A DNA stretch of 64,000 nucleotides from Streptosporangiaceae bacterium NEAU-GS5 (GTDB taxonomy: Bacteria; Actinomycetota; Actinomycetes; Streptosporangiales; Streptosporangiaceae). Position 1 is the first letter of the stretch, and each line of letters starts with the position of its first letter. Below are positions 36,347 through 44,722 of this stretch, one piece after another. Made by a program: the position numbers and the translations under genes. The stretch covers positions 420,309 to 484,308 of the forward strand of contig JAGFNW010000003.1 in assembly GCA_017592665.1 (NCBI GenBank). Reading direction: 5' to 3'. The notes under the pieces are model-generated. The model saw nothing but the letters and a program-made list of their open reading frames with translations. It searched no databases and was not told the origin of the DNA.

Positions 36347-37390
36347 ATGACCACGCGTGACCGGCGGCGACGGGTGACGATCGCCGACGTGGCCAACCAT
36401 GCCCAGGTCTCCACCACCGCGGTGTCCAAGGTGATCCGCAACGCCTACGGCGTGAGCCCCGCCATGCGCGACCGGGTCAAGGCCGCCATCGACGAACTCG
36501 GCTACCGACCCCACGCGGCCGCCAGGGCCATGCGCGGCCGCACCTTCACCATCGGCGTGATGCTGCCGCACATCCGCAACCCGTTCTTCGCAGACATCCT
36601 CGACGGGTTGAACGCGCAACTCGACGACACGGGCTATCAGGCGATCATGATCCAAGGCGGCGCCACCCAGAAGGCCGAGGCCCCCGCCATCGACGCCCTG
36701 GTCGACCGGCAGGTGGACGGCATTCTCATGATCTCGCCGCTGGCTCCCCGAGCGCGACTGGAAGCAGTGGGCCGGGAGATTCCCACCGTGGTGCTCGGCC
36801 GACACGAACGCTCGGCTGTTTACGACGCGGTCTTCGACGACGACGAGGCAGGCGCTGAACTCGTCGTCAACCATCTGATCGGCCTCGGCCACCGCCGCAT
36901 CGCGCACATCACCCACCAGGACAACAGCACCGCGCGGCCGTCCGACCTGCTGCACATCATCCGGGCCGAAACCTACGAACGTGTCATGCGCGAGCACGAC
37001 CTGGCCGCCGAAATCGCCATCGCCACCACCTACTACACCGAGGAAGGCGGCTACGACGGCGCCCAGCAGTTGCTGGCCCGCTCTCGGCGCCCGACCGCCA
37101 TCTTCGCCGGCGCCGACCAGGCCGCCTTCGGCGCCCTCGCCGCGGTCCACGAGGCCGGCCTGGCCGTCCCCGGCGACATCTCCATCGCCGGCTACGACAA
37201 CACCCGCCTGGCCGCCCTGCCCAACATCGCCATAACCAGCATCGACCAGGACGGCGCCGTCATGGGCCACACGGCGGCCCGCCTGCTGCTCGAACGCATC
37301 GAAGGCCGCACCTCCGCCGTACGCTTCTCGGTCACCCCCAGCCTCGTCCCACGCCGCTCCACCGCCGCGCCCCCGCCCCAGGACGGATGA
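36347..37390 (+). CDS. LacI-family transcriptional regulator
   Basis: 347 residues. The N-terminal HTH (VTIADVANHAQVSTTAVSKV) is followed by the hinge helix (YRPHAAARAMRG) and a periplasmic-binding-protein-like effector domain (IGVMLPHIRNPFFADILDGL; PTAIFAGADQAAFGAL; ITSIDQDGAVMG). It diverges from the rhamnoside operon and almost surely represses it, perhaps with rhamnose or a rhamnoside as inducer. Confidence 0.93.
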   Translation: MTTRDRRRRVTIADVANHAQVSTTAVSKVIRNAYGVSPAMRDRVKAAIDELGYRPHAAARAMRGRTFTIGVMLPHIRNPFFADILDGLNAQLDDTGYQAIMIQGGATQKAEAPAIDALVDRQVDGILMISPLAPRARLEAVGREIPTVVLGRHERSAVYDAVFDDDEAGAELVVNHLIGLGHRRIAHITHQDNSTARPSDLLHIIRAETYERVMREHDLAAEIAIATTYYTEEGGYDGAQQLLARSRRPTAIFAGADQAAFGALAAVHEAGLAVPGDISIAGYDNTRLAALPNIAITSIDQDGAVMGHTAARLLLERIEGRTSAVRFSVTPSLVPRRSTAAPPPQDG

Positions 37391-37490
37391 CAGACGGCTC
37401 GATGTCTTCCTGCTGCACCTTCACCCCTGCGCGACTCCGCCCAGGCCAAAGCCGACGAGGTCGACGAATAGATCCAGGACGCTGGGACGA

Positions 37491-38373
37491 TCATTCGGTG
37501 TCTTGCCGGGCCTGGGCGGTCGCGTCGGTGTTGCTCGTGGCCCAGGCGGCCAGGAGCTGCAGGCCGTCGCCGGAGGAGGTGCCCGGTTCGGCGGAGTAGG
37601 TCAGCAGGGTGAGGGCTGGTTCGCCGAGCAGTTCGAAGGCTTCGTAGTCGAGGTCGAGGGTGCCGATGGCGGGGTGGTGGAAGCGTTTGGTGCCGTGCTG
37701 GTGGACGTAGACATCTTGGGCCGCCCACCAGGTGCGAAAGGGGTCGCTGCGCATGGACAGCTCGCCGATCAGGTTGACCAGGGGCTCATCGTGGGGGTTG
37801 CGGGCGGCGGCGACACGCAGCGCGGCGACGGCGGAGCGGGCGACCTGAGCCCAGTCGGCGTAGAAGCCCTGGGCGTGGGGGTTGAGGAAGGTGAACCGCA
37901 TCGAGTTCACCGGCGGCACCTGACCGGAGGCGAACATGGGCGCGTACAGGGCCATTGCCAGGGGGTTGGCGGCCAGGATGTCGAAGCGATGGTCGCGCAC
38001 GAGCGCGGGCACGCCGGTCATGGCCTCCAGGACCCGGCGGACCGGCGCCCGCACCTTGGGGGGTCTTAACGCGGCGGGTGCGGGCGGGCGGGGAGGCGGC
38101 GGCGCGGGCCAGGTGGTGCAAGTGGGTGGTCTCGGTGTCGTCCAGGCGCAGGGCGCGGGCGATGGCGTCCAGGACGCTGTCGGAGGCGCCGGCCAGGTTC
38201 CCGCGTTCCAGGCGCGTGTAGTACTCGACGCTGACACCGGCCAGCGCGGCGACCTCGCCGCGGCGCAGGCCTTCGACCCGGCGGCGGCCGTGAGAGGGGA
38301 GGCCGGCCTGCTGGGGGCTGACCTTGGCCCGGCGTGAGGTGAGGAAGGCCCGGACCTCGCTGCGGTTGTCCAT
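37491..38373 (-). pseudogene. HTH-MmyB-type (XRE) regulator with an apparent frameshift
   Basis: The N-terminal part (MDNRSEVRAFLTSRRAKVSP, then the HTH GEVAALAGVSVEYYTRLERG) runs in one frame to ~38070; the MmyB-like ligand domain (VPALVRDHRFDILAANPLA; TYSAEPGTSSGDG) continues in another. A run of six G (C on the coding strand) at 38058-38063 is the break: five would join the two parts as VKTPKVRAPVRRV, which fits the family. So it is either a sequencing error or a recent pseudogene. Such regulators usually control the neighbouring SDR/reductase genes, which here diverge from it. Confidence 0.8.
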
Positions 38374-38625
38374 ATTCCCAAGTTATGCACGCCCTGGGCG
38401 GTGAGGGGGTCCTGCCGGTACCCCTTTGGCCAGTGGCTGTCTCCCGCCGCCGGTGAGGGGTTAGCTGGTAGCACGAGAACCCCACTGCGCAAAAGTCCGC
38501 AAGCAGAACACCTTCGCCCGCCCGAAGATCGCCCGGGCGCTGCCCTCCCTCGACGGGTACACGACGATCCTGGGCCGTGGCGCGAAGGTCGGGATACCCG
38601 GATAACCACGCGAAGGAGGACCATC

Positions 38626-39505
38626 ATGAAGAAGATCGAACTGAACAATGGCGTCGAGATCCCGGCAATCGGATTCGGCGTTTTCCAGACCCCGCCGGAC
38701 GAGACCCGCTCTGCTGTCAGCGCCGCGCTCGAGTCCGGTTACCGACACATCGACACCGCAGCCGCCTATGGAAACGAGCGTGAGGTCGGCGAAGCCATCC
38801 ACGCTTCGAAGGTCGCCCGCGACGAGGTCTTCATCGAGACGAAGATCTGGATCAGCGACTACGGCTACGAGCAGACCCTGCACGGTTTTGAGAAGAGCGC
38901 CGGCAAGCTCGGTGTCGACCAGATCGACCTGCTGATCCTGCACCAGGCGCTGCCCTCCGACTTCGGCAAGAGGCCTGGAGGCCTACCGGGCACTGGAGAC
39001 GCTGCTCGACCAGGGCAAGGTCCGGGCCATCGGCATCAGCAACTTCATGGTCGACCACCTGGCACAGCTGCTCGACGTGGTGAAGGTCGTGCCGACCGTC
39101 AACCAGATCGAGGTGCACCCCTACTTCCAGCAGCGCGAGGTCCAGGCGGCCGGAGCAGAGCACGGCATCCTCACCCAGGCCTGGTCACCGATCGGCGGGA
39201 TCACCTTCTACCGCGAGAGCGAGCACACCAGCACGCTCGAGGACCGGACCATCGTCGCCATCGCCGAGGCCCACGGAAAGAGCCCGGCTCAGGTGATGCT
39301 GCGCTGGCACCTGCAGCAGGGCCGCTCGGTGATCCCGAAGTCGACCAAGCCGCACCGTATCGCCGAGAACTTCGACGTCTTCGGCTTCGACCTCACCGCC
39401 GGCGAACTGGCCTCCATCGACGCGCTCGACACGCGCAAGCGCGGCGGCCCCGAGCCGGACGCGATCACCCTCGAAAGCTTCGGACGACAGATCCCGGAGG
39501 CCTGA
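38626..39505 (+). pseudogene. Aldo/keto reductase with an apparent one-base frameshift
   Basis: The start follows GGAGGA and begins KKIELNNGVEIPAIGFGVFQ with catalytic Asp/Tyr in HIDTAAAYGNE. The first part ends LILHQALPSDFGK; the rest (MVDHLAQLLDVV, NQIEVHPYFQQ, SVIPKSTKPHRI) is in another frame. One extra base near 38971-38975 explains it: removing it gives the continuous LEAYRALETLLDQG. Total length would be ~292 residues, normal for the family. A second such break in the regulator ~0.9 kb away suggests local sequence error as well as decay. Confidence 0.8.
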
Positions 39506-39507
39506 TC

Positions 39508-40251
39508 ATGAGCGGCAACGACACACAAGCGCGGGTCGCCGTCGTCACCGGCGCATCGTCGGGCATCGGCGAAGCGACGGCGCGCGCACTGTTCGCGAGC
39601 GGCTACAAGGTCGTTCTCCTGGCACGTCGCGTCGACCGCATCACGGCGCTGGCCGACGAGCTCGGTGACGGTGCCATCGCCATCCAGGCGGACGTCACCG
39701 ACCGCGAGAGCGTCGTGGCAGCGGCGGAGCGGGTGCGGAGCGAGCTGGGTGGCGCCGACGTCCTGGTCAACAACGCCGGCGTCATGCTGCTCGGCCCCTT
39801 CGCGGCGGACCAGCGCGACGACTACCGGCAGATGATCGAGGTCAACCTGCTCGGGGTCATCACCACCACCGAGGTCTTCCTCGACCAGCTCAAGGACGGC
39901 GCCGCTGAGCGCGGTGGCGACATCGTCAACATCTCCTCGGTCGCCGGCCGCACCGCCCGCGCGGGCAACGGCGTCTACGCCGCCACCAAATGGGGGATGA
40001 ACGGCTGGTCGGAGTCTCTGCGGCAGGAACTCCTGCCCGACGTGCGCGTCACGCTCATCGAGCCGGGCGTCGTGGCCACCGAGCTGCCGAACCACATCAC
40101 CCATGACGACACGCGTGAAGGTGTTCAGGCGATGTACGACAAGGCCGAGGTCACCGCGGACGACATCGCCGAGATCATCGCGTTCACGCTCAGCCGCCCG
40201 CGCCACTTGGCGATCAACGAGATCCTGCTGCGGCCGGCGGGACAGCCCTAG
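39508..40251 (+). CDS. Short-chain dehydrogenase/reductase
   Basis: 247 residues. Classical SDR: VVTGASSGIGEATAR cofactor motif, NNAGV, catalytic Ser in VNISSVAGR and YAATK (Tyr/Lys). An Arg in LARRVDR favours NADP. It begins 2 bp after the aldo/keto reductase stop, so the genes form one operon. Confidence 0.92.
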   Translation: MSGNDTQARVAVVTGASSGIGEATARALFASGYKVVLLARRVDRITALADELGDGAIAIQADVTDRESVVAAAERVRSELGGADVLVNNAGVMLLGPFAADQRDDYRQMIEVNLLGVITTTEVFLDQLKDGAAERGGDIVNISSVAGRTARAGNGVYAATKWGMNGWSESLRQELLPDVRVTLIEPGVVATELPNHITHDDTREGVQAMYDKAEVTADDIAEIIAFTLSRPRHLAINEILLRPAGQP

Positions 40252-40274
40252 CCGGCCTTGAAAGGAGGCAGACG

Positions 40275-41120
40275 ATGACCACATGGCTCATCACGGGGTG
40301 CTCGACCGGGCTCGGCCGCGCGTTCGCCGAGGCTGCCCTGGCACGCGGACACAATGTCGTCGCGACGGCGCGAGACGTGTCCACAGTGCGAGATCTTGCC
40401 GACGCCCGTCCGCAGACCGCCCTGGCGTTGCCGCTCGACGTGACGAAGGATGACGACGTCACAGCCGCGTTCAAGGCGGCCGAGGAAAGATTCGGGGGCG
40501 TCGATGTCCTCATCAACAACGCCGGGTACGGTTACCGGGCCGCCGTCGAGGAGGGCGAAGACGATGCCGTCCAGCAGCTCTTCGACACACACGTGTTCGG
40601 CATGGTCCGCACCATCAAGGCCGTGCTCCCCGGAATGCGCGCCCGGCGATCCGGCACCATCGTGAATCTCTCCTCGATCGGAGCCCGCGTCTCGCCGGAG
40701 GGTTCGGGTTACTACTCCGCGGTGAAGGCCGCGGTCGAGTCCCTCACGCTGTCGCTTCGCAAGGAACTCGCGCCGCTTGGCATCACCGCGATGGTCGTCG
40801 AGCCGGGGGCCTTCCGCACCGACTTCGCCGGTCGTTCCCTTAGGCAGGCCGAGCACGCCATCCCCGACTACGCGGAGACCGCCGGGAAGCGCCGGAAGGA
40901 ACACGACACGGCGGACGGCGCCCAGCCGGGCGATCCGGCCAAGGCTGCGGCCGCGCTCATCGAGGTCGTGGAGTCCGGCGAAACTCCCTACCTACTGGTC
41001 CTGGGCAACGACGCCTCGGACTCGATCCGCGCGACGCTCAAAGCGCTCAGCGAGGACCTCGATGCTTGGGAGCACATCAGCCGCAGCACCGACCTGGATG
41101 ACAAGAAGTCCCGATCATGA
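40275..41120 (+). CDS. Short-chain dehydrogenase/reductase (SDR, oxidoreductase)
   Basis: 281 residues. Motifs are WLITGCSTGLGRAFAE, NNAGYGY, catalytic VNLSSIGARVSPEGSGYYSAVKA and VEPGAFRTDF. It resembles the SDR5-type 'retinol-dehydrogenase-like' bacterial enzymes. GGAGGC precedes the ATG by 6 nt, 23 bp after the first SDR stop. Confidence 0.92.
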   Translation: MTTWLITGCSTGLGRAFAEAALARGHNVVATARDVSTVRDLADARPQTALALPLDVTKDDDVTAAFKAAEERFGGVDVLINNAGYGYRAAVEEGEDDAVQQLFDTHVFGMVRTIKAVLPGMRARRSGTIVNLSSIGARVSPEGSGYYSAVKAAVESLTLSLRKELAPLGITAMVVEPGAFRTDFAGRSLRQAEHAIPDYAETAGKRRKEHDTADGAQPGDPAKAAAALIEVVESGETPYLLVLGNDASDSIRATLKALSEDLDAWEHISRSTDLDDKKSRS

Positions 41121-41250
41121 CGACCGAACACGCCGACGGCCAGAGCGCGGATACCTTGGACAGTGCTCGTCGTCGGAGCCACCGGCACCACCGGCGGCAC
41201 CGGCCGCAGCGAGGACTCCGCCGCCGGTGGGGAGCCCGCAACGTCCGCAC
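41117..41250 (+). pseudogene. N-terminal scrap of an NmrA-like NAD(P)-binding protein
   Basis: ATG overlaps the SDR stop (ATGA). After a frame change near 41150 the sequence reads TVLVVGATGTTGG, the Rossmann start of NmrA-like proteins, then breaks off after ~15 recognisable residues. Confidence 0.5.
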
Positions 41251-41258
41251 CCACGGCA

Positions 41259-41472
41259 TCGGCGTCAAGCACTTCTGCCACCACGTCGTCGGCGACCTGG
41301 CCCCCTCACCTACGAAAGCATGGACCTCCGCGCCGAGCCCGACCTGTCTATGACGGTCTACGCCGCCGCACTCGGCTCCCCCTCCGAACAGGCGCTGCGC
41401 CCGCTCGTCTCCTGGGCCGCCACCTTCGAGCGGCCGACCAGCCGCACATCGAACGCACCTTATTGTCTTTGA
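41259..41472 (+). pseudogene. C-terminal scrap of an MmyB-like regulator
   Basis: The segment YESMDLRAEPDLSMTVYAAA then LGSPSEQALRPLVSWAAT matches the end of the MmyB ligand domain; the upstream GVKHFCHHVVGDL is in a neighbouring frame. It is not a copy of 37491-38373, so it came from another gene. Confidence 0.55.
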
Positions 41473-41953
41473 GCGCTGACATTCGTGTCCTTGCTGAATA
41501 CGCGTCTAGCCGGGCCCGGCGCCGATCTCCGGGCGCCGATCTCGTCTCTGATGAGACGAACCTTTATTTCGGCTGGCCGACCGGGTTCGACCCGGCTCAA
41601 GGGGCCGAGGAAACACGTCGATATGTGGGCCGCAGGGCTACAGCGACACGAACCCCAGGAAGCCATAAACACGTGGCCCCGTGGCCTTCGGCCGCAGAAC
41701 GAGCCAGAACAGTAGGGGAACGCGCGCACGGCCAGGTCAGTGCTCGTTAAGCGCACGCAGGCAACTGGCGCGACGTCAGCTCAACATGGAGATCGAATTG
41801 AACAGCGACCGCAGAGGGCAGGTGTCCCACCTCCCTGACTGGTGGTCTCTGCTGCCGCCCCGTGACGGCTGGTCTGCCGACAAATCTGCCGACAAACGAC
41901 CAATGGCCCGATCATCACTCGGATGATCAAGCCATCTAGCTGCTGAAACTCTG
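41473..41953. other. No gene seen
   Basis: The ~480 bp between the MmyB scrap and the tRNA fragment has no coding region I can support. It holds inverted-repeat-like stretches (GGCGCCGATCTCCGGGCGCC near 41520) and a tandem 12-bp repeat at 41873. Confidence 0.5.
41873..41896. repeat. Two tandem copies of a 12-bp repeat next to the att scar
   Basis: TCTGCCGACAAA occurs twice in direct succession ~60 bp from the tRNA fragment, a position where arm-type recombinase sites can lie. Confidence 0.6.
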
Positions 41954-41996
41954 TGGGGCTACCAGGACTTGAACCTGGGACCTCTTCCTTATCAGG
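41954..41996 (-). tRNA. 3' 43 nt of tRNA-Ile (GAT): attachment-site scar, not a whole tRNA
   Basis: On the - strand the sequence contains the anticodon loop CTGATAA, the GGAAG stem strand, the complete T arm (CCAGGTTCAAGTCCTGG) and acceptor strand ending AGCCCCA. The 5' half is absent: the preceding bases (GACCCACCAAACTTGC) do not form the D arm or acceptor strand. A truncated tRNA 3' half is the usual footprint of tyrosine-recombinase integration into a tRNA gene, and the element genes begin right after it. Confidence 0.85.
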
Positions 41997-42101
41997 CAAG
42001 TTTGGTGGGTCGATCTGGGTCGTGTTGAGTCGAACGGGGGTGCTCCTCACCTGCATCAACGCCCTGAGGGGGTCGCGGCGAGTCTGAGGGAGCCGGAAGA
42101 C

Positions 42102-42127
42102 ATTGGCTCCCGAAATTGGCTCCCGTG
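42102..42127. repeat. 13-bp direct repeat upstream of the element genes
   Basis: ATTGGCTCCCG occurs at 42102 and 42115, followed by a shorter TGGCTCCC. It lies just before the first element gene and may be a regulator or Xis site. Confidence 0.45.
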
Positions 42128-42155
42128 GCTCCCCCGGGGCGGGAGAGGAGCCCCT

Positions 42156-42488
42156 ATGACCAATGAGATCAACAACGCCTTCAACGGCGCTCAGAACCCA
42201 TTCCCCGACGACAGCCCCGTTCTCGTGTGGTACCCGCTACCCGACCACGATCCGCTCGATCGGCATACGTGGTCGTGGCTACCCGGCTCGATCCTGGACC
42301 AGTGCGGGCCTGACGAATGGCGCGTGGTGGTCGAGGTGCCCCCGCTCGCCGAACCCGACCCGAGCATCCCGAACGGCGACGCTCCCGAGAATCTGCTCTA
42401 CCCTTCCTGCTTCCGCGACGCCAGCGAACTACGTGCGGTCACCGTACGGGAGTGGCAACAGGCGCGGGAGGAGCTGGCCCGTGGCTGA
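42156..42488 (+). CDS. Hypothetical integrative-element protein
   Basis: 110 residues with a GAGAGGAG ribosome site. It is acidic and Trp/Pro-rich (SPVLVWYPLPDHDPLDRHTW, then WLPGSILDQCGPDEW). No family name is known to me, but small proteins like this accompany DUF2637 genes in actinobacterial integrative elements. It overlaps the DUF2637 gene by 8 bp. Confidence 0.75.
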   Translation: MTNEINNAFNGAQNPFPDDSPVLVWYPLPDHDPLDRHTWSWLPGSILDQCGPDEWRVVVEVPPLAEPDPSIPNGDAPENLLYPSCFRDASELRAVTVREWQQAREELARG

Positions 42489-43113
42489 CCGACTCATCCG
42501 CACCACAACGGCGCTCGCCGTACTTGCGGTGGCTGCTGTCGCCGCAGTGATCTCCTACGAGCACGCGTACGAACTGGTCAGCTCTCACGGAGAGTCCGGC
42601 ATCACCGCCAGATTGGTGCCGTTCACGGTGGACGGGCTGATCTGGGCTGCGTCGATGGTGATTCTTGACGCCAGCCGGCGACAGCGGTCCGTGCCGTCGT
42701 TGGCCAAGTGGAGTCTCGGCGTGGGCATCGTGGCCACGATCGGCGCCAATGTGGCGCACGGCATGAACCACGGCGCTGTGGGCGCGGTGGTGAGCGCCTG
42801 GCCCGCTGTCGCCCTGGTTGGCTCGTTTGAGCTACTGATGCTGCTGACGCGAACCGCCGCATTATCAGCATCCACGCCAGCAGTTGAGATGCCGGAGGAC
42901 ATCCTTCCGATGCTTGAGGAACCAGAGCGTACCGAGACGGTGCAGACAACACCCGAAGAGGCGATCCTTGCCGACTATCTAGCGAGCCTGAACGGTCCAG
43001 GACGACCGTTGTCACAGCGCTTTCTGGCCGACAAATACGGCGTTGATCGTCGCAAGGTAAAGCAGATCGTCTCCACTGCGGCGCAACCTGTACCAGCCCA
43101 CACCACCCTGTAG
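42481..43113 (+). CDS. DUF2637 membrane protein (Spd-like, integrative element)
   Basis: 210 residues from a GTG. About four membrane helices (TTALAVLAVAAVAAVIS, RLVPFTVDGLIWAASMVI, GVGIVATIGANVAHG, VVSAWPAVALVGSFELLMLL) match DUF2637, a hallmark of actinobacterial conjugative elements and linked to spreading functions. The soluble tail holds an HTH-like segment (RPLSQRFLADKYGVDRRKV). A truncated copy of this tail lies at 63766. Confidence 0.88.
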   Translation: MADRLIRTTTALAVLAVAAVAAVISYEHAYELVSSHGESGITARLVPFTVDGLIWAASMVILDASRRQRSVPSLAKWSLGVGIVATIGANVAHGMNHGAVGAVVSAWPAVALVGSFELLMLLTRTAALSASTPAVEMPEDILPMLEEPERTETVQTTPEEAILADYLASLNGPGRPLSQRFLADKYGVDRRKVKQIVSTAAQPVPAHTTL

Positions 43114-43126
43114 CGGCCCGTCTTGA

Positions 43127-43160
43127 GCCCTCGTTATCGCGACCGACCGATGACGAGGGC
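43127..43160 (+). terminator. Hairpin after the DUF2637 gene
   Basis: GCCCTCGT (43127-43134) pairs perfectly with ACGAGGGC (43153-43160), 14 bp after the stop. Confidence 0.5.
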
Positions 43161-43275
43161 AGTCAATTACGCCAGATCTATTCGAACTAACCACCCCGTC
43201 CACTACCTTTAACGAGCCACAGTCCCTTGATAGAGGGGTCCTCACAGGGCTGTCTTCAACGACAGCGGGACTACT

Positions 43276-43303
43276 GAAATGGTGTCAGCAGTTCTTCCAT
43301 TTC
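43276..43303. promoter_or_regulatory. Inverted repeat before the Wadjet-like operon
   Basis: GAAATGG and CCATTTC are perfectly complementary, 14 nt apart, ending 25 bp before the first gene. It could be an operator or leader hairpin; no regulator is encoded in the operon. Confidence 0.35.
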
Positions 43304-43327
43304 GGCCGGCTGCCATACGGGTGCTAG

Positions 43328-44722
43328 GTGGGACGGGTGCAACTTCTGTTCAGTGAAAGTGAAGGGCGCGAGCGCGCACCGATCGGTGGCCTACCCGACG
43401 GAGTTATTGCGGTCACAGTGCCTGTTCGCCGCGACGGGCAGGGACACGTCCCGCGCAACCGACGCGGTCAGCTCAACATCGAGGTCGTCGACCTCATTGC
43501 AGAAGGCGCTACAAACGCCTTCGAGCCACCACCAACGCTCGACTCGCGGGAGTTGATATTCGCGCTCGAAGCGGGACGCCGGAGCTGGGCCACGATCGTC
43601 GACTACTTCGGCCCGTCCAAAGCACAGGCGGTAGCGATCGCCCTGGTTCGCAGCGGTGGCGTAATACTCCGTTGCGCAGTTGATGATGTTCTCGACCTAG
43701 CGCAGCCCCTGAGCTGGCGCCGCTCGCACTCGTGGTCACTGATGCACATCGACATCCTGCACGACCTTCGCGCCCGACCCGACCCCGATGCGCTGCGGTG
43801 GGAACTGGTCAAGCTGATGGCGGTCATTCCGCAGCTCGATGCGGAGCGTGCTCTGCTCGAAAGCATCGCTCATGGATCACCACTGCGTGTGCCTCCGGGC
43901 TCAGCCACCTCGGCTGGAGCTTGGAGCGTCTACGAGCACGCTCTGCGCGCGGCGATCGTGTGGTTCCCCCATCAGGCAAGTGGTGCCGACAGGTTCACCG
44001 CCAATGATCTTGCTGGCAGAGCATTCCTAAACTCGAAGGCTTGGACACCGGAACGGGAGGCCGCCTTCGCCAACCTCATCGGGCTCAGCTTCGACCAGGC
44101 TGTCGACAAGGCGGACACCGATCTGCGCCTACGTGGGCCACTCAGGTGGTCGCTGGGCAGCGTCGCCGCCGACGCGAGCGTCGCTGTGCCGTGGATCTCG
44201 CTTCCAGCCCGGGGCTTGCGTGCTGCTGGCGATGTTGAGTGCCGGGCGGTTGGCGTGCTGCTCGTGGAGAATGCCGACACCTTCGAAAAGGTCTGCAAGG
44301 TCCCTGGTGTGCCCGACGAGTGGCTGTGCGTCTGGGGCGAAGGCTATTCCAGTGACGGCATGGTTCATCTGCTGAGGGATCTCGATCTGCCGGTGGCGGC
44401 GTGGGGTGATCTCGATGCTCACGGAATCCAGATCATCGACGTTCTGGAAGCAAAGCTCGGCCGGGCGGTCTTCCCGCTTGGTATGGACGTGCATCTTTGG
44501 CAGAAGACGCCCCATCGGAAGAACCAGCAGCCCAAGAGCGTCGAGAAGGACAAGAAGCTGGCCGCGAAGCTGGCCAGTATCGGCCCGCACGCTTTACGTT
44601 CGCTCGCAGCAGAGATCGCCAAGTACGGCGGATCGTGTGAACAGCAGCCCATACAGGAGCAGGTGCTCCCGCAGCTGCCACGGCTGTTGCAGGACGTTCT
44701 CGGGGGTGTGGTGCGTGTCTGA
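43328..44722 (+). CDS. JetD-like Toprim (Topo VI A-type) nuclease of a Wadjet-like system
   Basis: 464 residues from a GTG. The C-terminal ~160 residues match the DUF2220 Toprim fold of JetD: Glu314 in LLVENADTF, and Asp361/Asp363 in AAWGDLDAHGIQIID, with the GEGYSSDG loop between. The N-terminal ~290 residues are helical and would be the DUF3322-like arm. In Wadjet, JetD is the subunit that cuts circular plasmid DNA after the SMC complex extrudes it. Here it is first in the operon rather than last. Its stop overlaps the next gene by 8 bp. Confidence 0.82.
   Translation: MGRVQLLFSESEGRERAPIGGLPDGVIAVTVPVRRDGQGHVPRNRRGQLNIEVVDLIAEGATNAFEPPPTLDSRELIFALEAGRRSWATIVDYFGPSKAQAVAIALVRSGGVILRCAVDDVLDLAQPLSWRRSHSWSLMHIDILHDLRARPDPDALRWELVKLMAVIPQLDAERALLESIAHGSPLRVPPGSATSAGAWSVYEHALRAAIVWFPHQASGADRFTANDLAGRAFLNSKAWTPEREAAFANLIGLSFDQAVDKADTDLRLRGPLRWSLGSVAADASVAVPWISLPARGLRAAGDVECRAVGVLLVENADTFEKVCKVPGVPDEWLCVWGEGYSSDGMVHLLRDLDLPVAAWGDLDAHGIQIIDVLEAKLGRAVFPLGMDVHLWQKTPHRKNQQPKSVEKDKKLAAKLASIGPHALRSLAAEIAKYGGSCEQQPIQEQVLPQLPRLLQDVLGGVVRV

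Noticed and set aside
36125..37270. N-terminal extension of the solute-binding protein opposite the lacI-type gene
   Set aside because: It is antisense to the LacI gene; a lipoprotein signal begins at GTG 36124 with GGAGG.
38490..38604. A short frame ending PSLDGYTTILGRGAKVGIPG
   Set aside because: It looks like the end of a lost protein, but I cannot name the family and there is no start, so it is not listed as a feature.
41941..42035. A complete tRNA gene
   Set aside because: Only the 3' half folds; no D arm or 5' acceptor strand is present.
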